Part shown: positions 59,715 to 64,000 of the stretch, piece by piece
Layout of the letters: every line of letters starts with the position of its first letter
How positions within the stretch are numbered: position 1 is the stretch's first letter
DNA from: JBAZLV01 sp964586075
GTDB lineage: Bacteria > Nitrospirota > UBA9217
DNA: 64,000 nt
Reading direction: 5' to 3'
NCBI GenBank assembly: GCA_964586075.1
Contig: CAZPGZ010000009.1
Coordinates: 1-64,000 of the forward strand
Notes under the pieces: model-generated
What the model was told of the DNA's origin: nothing
What the model saw: the letters and a program-made list of their open reading frames with translations, nothing else
The model's database searches: none
Made by a program: the position numbers and the translations under genes

Positions 59715-60770
59715 TCAGTATGAAAATGGCTCCGATTGTTGCGGTGAGGACGGACCTCCGCTGTCAAGATACAGTTTCGGACAATGCGCGCACATGGTCG
59801 CAAGGCGTCCCCGGGAAAAGGAACGGCGGAATTTTTTGTATGCATCACTTCTCCATATTGTTTCAAGCGGCTCTTGAGCGATGTTTCCAAAACAAAAGCG
59901 CTCTGCAGAACGTTGATCACGTGCGTTGCCCTGTTCCTCCGGCGGCAAATTCATAAAAACGCAGGGCAACACATTCCCTGAAGCTGAAACAACTGCCGCT
60001 TTTTGGATGTTCTCGCTGCAGTACAGTTTTTTTCGCCCGCCATTTCCGATCTGATAGTGAATTGGCAGACCTGCGCGCGCTCCTTCAGCGCAGATGCTTT
60101 GTAAATAATCACGGAGCCGCTCGCGTTCATCCTCCGTACCAAGCGCTATCAATTCTTTTTTAAGTTCTGGAGCAGTGACGCAGTCAAGCGTGCTGATCAC
60201 CACTTCATGAACGCCACGGCCGCTCAACAGTGCCGGGAGGCGCTGCGCGTCGCTTTTGTTCGTTTCCAGCAGCAAATACGCAACATGAATAACCGGCTTT
60301 TCCGTTCCGGCCTTCTGTTTGGCTACCGTTATGCTGCGGATCAGGCCGAGCACCTGTTCCAGGTGCGCACCCTGTCTTACAAAATCATTTCGGGAATCCG
60401 TGTGTGCGAGAGAAAAACCCAGAATATCCAGCCCGGATTGGATTATCCGTTCAACCCAGAGATCGTCAAGGTTCATGCCGTTTGTCGTTGTTCCAACGTG
60501 GCAGCCGGCTTCCTTGGCCAGCGCGGCCAGGGAGAAAAAATCAGGATGCAGGAACGGCTCGCCCCAGCCCTGAAGGTAGACAAGCTTTGTTTTTTTTAAA
60601 ACCGGAACAAGCCGCTTGAACATTTCAAGAGGCATATGCCTGCTGGTCCAGCGCTCGCGGTAAACCGTATGAGGGCAGTAAAAGCACGAAGCATTGCAAA
60701 ACGAGGTTACCTCGACCTGAATCCAGTCAAAACGGGGAAGAAACAGTGAATGGAGCTTTTTTTGAAGCAT
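59715..60770 (-). CDS. Radical SAM/SPASM domain protein
   Basis: 351 residues: radical SAM motif FCNASCFYCPHT, then YLQGWGEPFLHPDF and TTTNGM. A C-terminal SPASM-like Cys set follows (KLYCSENIQKA, NVLPCVFMN, CAHCPKLYL). SPASM proteins modify peptides or small substrates using extra iron-sulfur clusters. The C-terminal tail after CAHCPK looks unnatural (LDSGGPSSPQQSEPFSY), fitting the possible frameshift at 59606-59714. It may partner the B12 radical SAM gene downstream. Confidence 0.85.
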   Translation of the reverse strand: MLQKKLHSLFLPRFDWIQVEVTSFCNASCFYCPHTVYRERWTSRHMPLEMFKRLVPVLKKTKLVYLQGWGEPFLHPDFFSLAALAKEAGCHVGTTTNGMNLDDLWVERIIQSGLDILGFSLAHTDSRNDFVRQGAHLEQVLGLIRSITVAKQKAGTEKPVIHVAYLLLETNKSDAQRLPALLSGRGVHEVVISTLDCVTAPELKKELIALGTEDERERLRDYLQSICAEGARAGLPIHYQIGNGGRKKLYCSENIQKAAVVSASGNVLPCVFMNLPPEEQGNARDQRSAERFCFGNIAQEPLETIWRSDAYKKFRRSFSRGRLATMCAHCPKLYLDSGGPSSPQQSEPFSY

Positions 60771-60800
60771 CCCTGCGTCTCCAGACGACGAAACCGGCCG

Positions 60801-63425
60801 TTATGAAGCTCTGAGCACGTCCTGGATCTTGTGCGCGATGTCGGCAAGGCTGAACGGCTTTTGTATGAAGTGCATCTCTTCTTCCGGAATGCCCTGGTGC
60901 ACAATTACATCTGATGTATAGCCGGACATGAACAGGACTTTGATTTTCGGACGAAGCAGCTTGATCTGGTCTCGTAATTCCCTGCCGTTCATATCCGGCA
61001 TGATAACATCCGTGATGAGAAGATCGATTTCCGTTTCGTTTTTTGTGCACAAGGATACCGCATCGGCAGGTTTGTTCGCCAGAAAAACCGTGTACCCGAT
61101 TGAAGAAAGCATATCGACCAGCAATTTGGACACCATGGAATCATCTTCGACCAGCAGGATTCTGCCGGTTCCGGTAGAAGCTTGTATTGCTTCGGTTTGT
61201 GCAGGTTTTGCCGGCTGCTCCATGCTTTTTGGAATATACACGCTGAACGTGGTCCCCACATTCTGCATGCTGGAAACGCTGACAAACCCTCCATTTTGTT
61301 CGACAATCCCGTAGACCGTGGCAAGGCCAAGCCCGGTCCCCTCACCAACACCTTTTGTGGTAAAAAACGGTTCGAATATATGGGAAATGGTCTCCGCATC
61401 CATACCATGTCCATTGTCGCTCACTTCCAGAAGCACATAGTCTCCCAGGATATGCGGGCCGTGGTCGTGATAGTGAAAATCCCGTATGGATTTGTTGGTT
61501 GTTTTAATGATAAGTTTGCCGCCTGCAGGCATGGCATCCCGGGCGTTCACCGCCAAATTTACGAGAATCTGTTTGATCTGTGAAGGGTCGAACATGACGC
61601 TCCAGAGCGCATGACCCGGTTCAAACAGAAGCTCGATGTCTTCGCCGATAAGCGGAGCAAGCGTTTTTTGGGTGTCGGCGATAATGTCGTTCAGGTTAAT
61701 CGCCACAGGCACGATGACCTGTTTTCGGGAAAACGCAAGAAGCTGGGTAGTCACGTCACGGGCATGGCAGGCCGCTTTTTCTATTGCCTGAAGGTCGGGA
61801 AGAAGGGGATCATTTCCTGGCAAGCGGTTTTTTATCAATTCCGTGTAGCCCAGGATGACGCTCAGCATGTTGTTGAAATCATGTGCAACACCACCCGCCA
61901 GACGGCCGATGGACTCCATTTTTTGCGACTGGACCAGTTGCAGCTGCAAGTCCTGTTTCTCTTCTTCCGCCCGCTTGCGCTCGGAAATATCTCTGATGAC
62001 CGCAAGCACGCGTCCTTTTCCTCCAACATGAGTGGCTGACAGAACCACTTCCGTCCAGAACAGTTCTCCGTTCTTCTTTTTGCACAACCATTCGAACAGC
62101 TGATGTCCTTCCTGAAATGCCTTCTGGATCCATTGCAAAGCTTCCTGCCGTGAGTAGGGATGTTCCCCTGCGCTGATTTCCTCCACTGTCTGATGAAGCA
62201 GCTCTTTCCGGGAATACCCAAACATTGTTTCAACGGTCTTGTTCATTTCCGTAATTTCCCCGGATACTGCATTCAGTACACATATGGCGTCTTGCGAGGT
62301 GTTGAATATTTCGCGATAATTTTTTTCACTTTCAACCAGCGCCTGCTCCCGCGCTGCAAGCTGACTCGCCATGTCGTCGAACGTCCGGCCCAGGTTCCCC
62401 AGTTCGCCGCCGGCGACAAGGTCGGAAATTCTAGTCTGCAGATTTCCGTGGGCAAGGTCGCGGGAGGCTTTTTCCAGAAGGCTGATGCGATCAGCAATCG
62501 AACGTTTGCCGATGTAGGAGGCGACGAAAAACGCAAGCAAAAGGAAAGATGTGTACAACGCCAAATTGCCGAACAACACCTTGTTGGCATCGAACAAAAC
62601 GACGGCGACCGGGATGCCGGCACGGACATACATGTAGGGAGATTCTTCTCCCGCAAGGTGCAGTTTCCGGTAGGTTATAATGCGTTCAGTGCCGTCAAAA
62701 TCGACGCCGATGAACGTATCCATGACAGCGCCTTTCTTCATGCGCGCAAAAAGCGCGGGGGCAATCTGCTTGCCAAGGTACTTCGCGGGATCGATGGATT
62801 TGCTCATCACTCGTCCCGCATGGTCAAGAAGCATGTAAACTGTTCCCTGCGGCAGGTTGGTGCGCTCCAGCAATGGCGTAAAGGAATCCGTTACAAACCC
62901 GACATTGATTGTTCCGGTAATTTCACCGTGTTCGTTTCTCTGCGGATAGGCAAAATTAAACGAGGGTTTTTCCGTGGCCCTGCTGATGATAAATTCCCCG
63001 GATGACAGACGGCCGCTTGCGAGCGCATTCAGGAAATACCGGCGGTCGGAAATAATGAACGGCGGCTTTACCGGCACCGCCGTCGCCCAGACACGTCCGC
63101 TGCGGTCGGCTATGAAAATATTCGAATATTGGGCGTTTAGGGCGAGGATATTTCTCAGGACAGGCTGAACCCGGGCAGGAGCCTGATTTCTCACATCAGG
63201 CAGTTGGGCCAGTGCTATGATCAGCTGCTGCGCGGCTGTAACAAGGCTTTGCTGCTCGGCCGCAATGCTTTCGACGAGTTTTTGGGTTTCTCTCCGTGCG
63301 TCACGGATTGCTTCGTCCCGCAACTTCAATCCGGAATAAATAATGATTCCAGCCGCGGGAAGAGCCACTATCAGGGTGATAAGGAACAGTCGGGCCCGGA
63401 TGGATAGCGAAAAAAACTTTTTCAA
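60801..63425 (-). CDS. Hybrid sensor histidine kinase with Cache, HAMP, PAS and receiver
   Basis: 874 residues from a TTG start at 63425 (AGGGCGG upstream). TM1 (about 10-28), an extracytoplasmic double-Cache-like sensor (about 35-280), TM2 (about 285-305), HAMP and PAS (about 375-495) come first. HisKA has GGVAHDFNNMLSVILGYTELI, followed by HATPase (DNGHGMD, GVGEGTGLGLATVYG) and a C-terminal receiver (DLLITDVIMPDMNG, Lys in QKPF). It senses an external small molecule and passes phosphate within itself. Its final acceptor is unknown; no Hpt gene is near. Confidence 0.93.
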   Translation of the reverse strand: MKKFFSLSIRARLFLITLIVALPAAGIIIYSGLKLRDEAIRDARRETQKLVESIAAEQQSLVTAAQQLIIALAQLPDVRNQAPARVQPVLRNILALNAQYSNIFIADRSGRVWATAVPVKPPFIISDRRYFLNALASGRLSSGEFIISRATEKPSFNFAYPQRNEHGEITGTINVGFVTDSFTPLLERTNLPQGTVYMLLDHAGRVMSKSIDPAKYLGKQIAPALFARMKKGAVMDTFIGVDFDGTERIITYRKLHLAGEESPYMYVRAGIPVAVVLFDANKVLFGNLALYTSFLLLAFFVASYIGKRSIADRISLLEKASRDLAHGNLQTRISDLVAGGELGNLGRTFDDMASQLAAREQALVESEKNYREIFNTSQDAICVLNAVSGEITEMNKTVETMFGYSRKELLHQTVEEISAGEHPYSRQEALQWIQKAFQEGHQLFEWLCKKKNGELFWTEVVLSATHVGGKGRVLAVIRDISERKRAEEEKQDLQLQLVQSQKMESIGRLAGGVAHDFNNMLSVILGYTELIKNRLPGNDPLLPDLQAIEKAACHARDVTTQLLAFSRKQVIVPVAINLNDIIADTQKTLAPLIGEDIELLFEPGHALWSVMFDPSQIKQILVNLAVNARDAMPAGGKLIIKTTNKSIRDFHYHDHGPHILGDYVLLEVSDNGHGMDAETISHIFEPFFTTKGVGEGTGLGLATVYGIVEQNGGFVSVSSMQNVGTTFSVYIPKSMEQPAKPAQTEAIQASTGTGRILLVEDDSMVSKLLVDMLSSIGYTVFLANKPADAVSLCTKNETEIDLLITDVIMPDMNGRELRDQIKLLRPKIKVLFMSGYTSDVIVHQGIPEEEMHFIQKPFSLADIAHKIQDVLRAS

Positions 63426-63668
63426 GTAGACCGCCCTTTTTCTGAACTGCAGATTGGCCAGTAATGCAGTTTTTAAATTTTACATCATTTTTTATGTTTT
63501 TCCAAGAAAAATTTGAACAGCTCTGCGAACAATTAATATAATACTTAATCGCTATGGTGCCGAACACAGGAAAGATTGTGCTGAAAATTTATGCGGGAAC
63601 GGCGTAGAAAGCAGCCCATCAGATTGGTTTTTTCAGCAGGCGACCGCCTGCTAGGCAACCGCGCCCAC

Positions 63669-64000
63669 TCAGGACGACCCTTGCCCGGCCGTGCAACCGT
63701 AGCAATGGTCATCAACAGTGATAGTGCGGCCCATGAATTTCGCGTAATTAAAACCCGCAATATGCTGCGGCAAATCCGCATGCATGCCGAGTCCGAGCAC
63801 CTGGTTGAAGTCGCAGTCATACAACGTTCCGTCCCAGCCCACATTCACCAGATGCCTGCACATGACATTGTCAAGGGTAGCCGGATTAAACGCGTGTGAA
63901 AGTTTTTCCATGTAAGCGTTCAGATTGTTCGTTCTGACCAGAAAGTCCCTGAACCTGCCGATCGGCATATTCGTGAAGGTGTACAACCGGGTGAAGAAGA
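63669..64000 (-). CDS. arsS: Arsenosugar biosynthesis radical SAM protein ArsS, C-terminal part
   Basis: The frame is open to the right edge, so only the C-terminal about 110 residues are visible. They match the ArsS/DUF3641 end: RLYTFTNMPIGRFRDFL, HAFNPATLDNVMCRHLVNVGWDGTLYDCDFNQVLGL and DDHCYGCTAGQGSS. The ArsS family is a radical SAM enzyme linked to 5'-deoxyadenosyl arsenic compounds. The N-terminal iron-sulfur motif lies beyond the window. The usual end after CTAGxGSS is slightly longer; this copy stops there. Confidence 0.85.
   Translation of the reverse strand, partial: FFTRLYTFTNMPIGRFRDFLVRTNNLNAYMEKLSHAFNPATLDNVMCRHLVNVGWDGTLYDCDFNQVLGLGMHADLPQHIAGFNYAKFMGRTITVDDHCYGCTAGQGSS

Noticed and set aside
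1..64000. CRISPR arrays, rRNA genes, prophage or a complete insertion sequence
   Set aside because: No regular direct-repeat array, rRNA signature, phage structural gene or intact transposase with inverted ends was seen. Only the orfA remnant at 36874-37086 is mobile-element derived.

Overview
The window looks like a chromosomal segment of a Gram-negative, probably free-living bacterium. It encodes LolA, a sensor of Bae type with a Spy-like periplasmic protein, UppP and FtsK. It also carries ribonuclease J, type III pantothenate kinase, a YifB/ComM ATPase and glycogen phosphorylase. That mixture, plus the very large signalling content, fits Nitrospirota or a deltaproteobacterial (Desulfobacterota-like) lineage better than an enterobacterium. 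The assignment is inference; no rRNA or other phylogenetic marker lies in the window. Most of it is moderately GC-rich. The stretches around 36.3-39.2, 43.4-44.1 and 48.8-53.1 kb are AT-richer and hold small orphan genes, an IS remnant and repeats, so they read as accessory patches.

Layout. 1-1.4 kb: a molybdate/sulfate transporter. 1.5-17.9 kb: a 13-gene chemosensory cluster, all on the minus strand and tightly packed. In transcription order it reads DUF4388/GAF protein, CheY, CheA, ExeA-like ATPase, CheW, MCP, MCP fused to a PhnD-like binding domain, CheW, HEAT-repeat protein, CheR, CheB, coiled-coil/GAF protein, CheY. 18.1-24.9 kb: housekeeping minus-strand genes (YajQ, LolA, Cdh-like, ferritin-like, FtsK, UppP, a zinc alcohol dehydrogenase-like enzyme). 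25.2-31.8 kb: alpha/beta hydrolase, sirtuin, glycogen phosphorylase, RNase J. 32.0-35.4 kb: a BaeSR-like two-component system divergent from two small secreted proteins, one Spy/CpxP-like, with a BaeR-box-like site between them.

35.4-39.2 kb: orphan proteins, an IS3 orfA remnant, a response regulator with a degenerate receiver, and an EF-hand gene with a partial tandem duplicate. 39.4-43.4 kb: a 1178-residue PAS/PocR/GAF histidine kinase with its receiver partner. 43.5-50.7 kb: an orphan gene, YifB, an NlpC/P60-like protein whose P60 site is lost, tRNA-Leu(GAG), IlvE, a small orphan, a NarL/FixJ regulator and a universal stress protein. Two NarL-type 7-2-7 palindromes lie upstream of the two orphan genes. 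51-53 kb: a PDZ/CsgG-like lipoprotein and a DUF2059 protein among REP-like palindromes. 53.2-64 kb: GalT, a receiver protein, CoaX, small and SGNH-like secreted proteins, four radical SAM genes (the last an ArsS truncated by the window edge) and a hybrid histidine kinase.

The most distinctive element is the chemosensory cluster. It pairs a normal transmembrane receptor with one carrying a cytoplasmic periplasmic-binding-protein-like domain after the signalling hairpin. It also adds a HEAT scaffold, an ExeA-type ATPase and a protein with tandem MshEN-like (c-di-GMP-binding type) motifs. No flagellar, MotAB, CheD, CheC or CheX genes are present in the window, so the output could be pili, development or another function rather than swimming.
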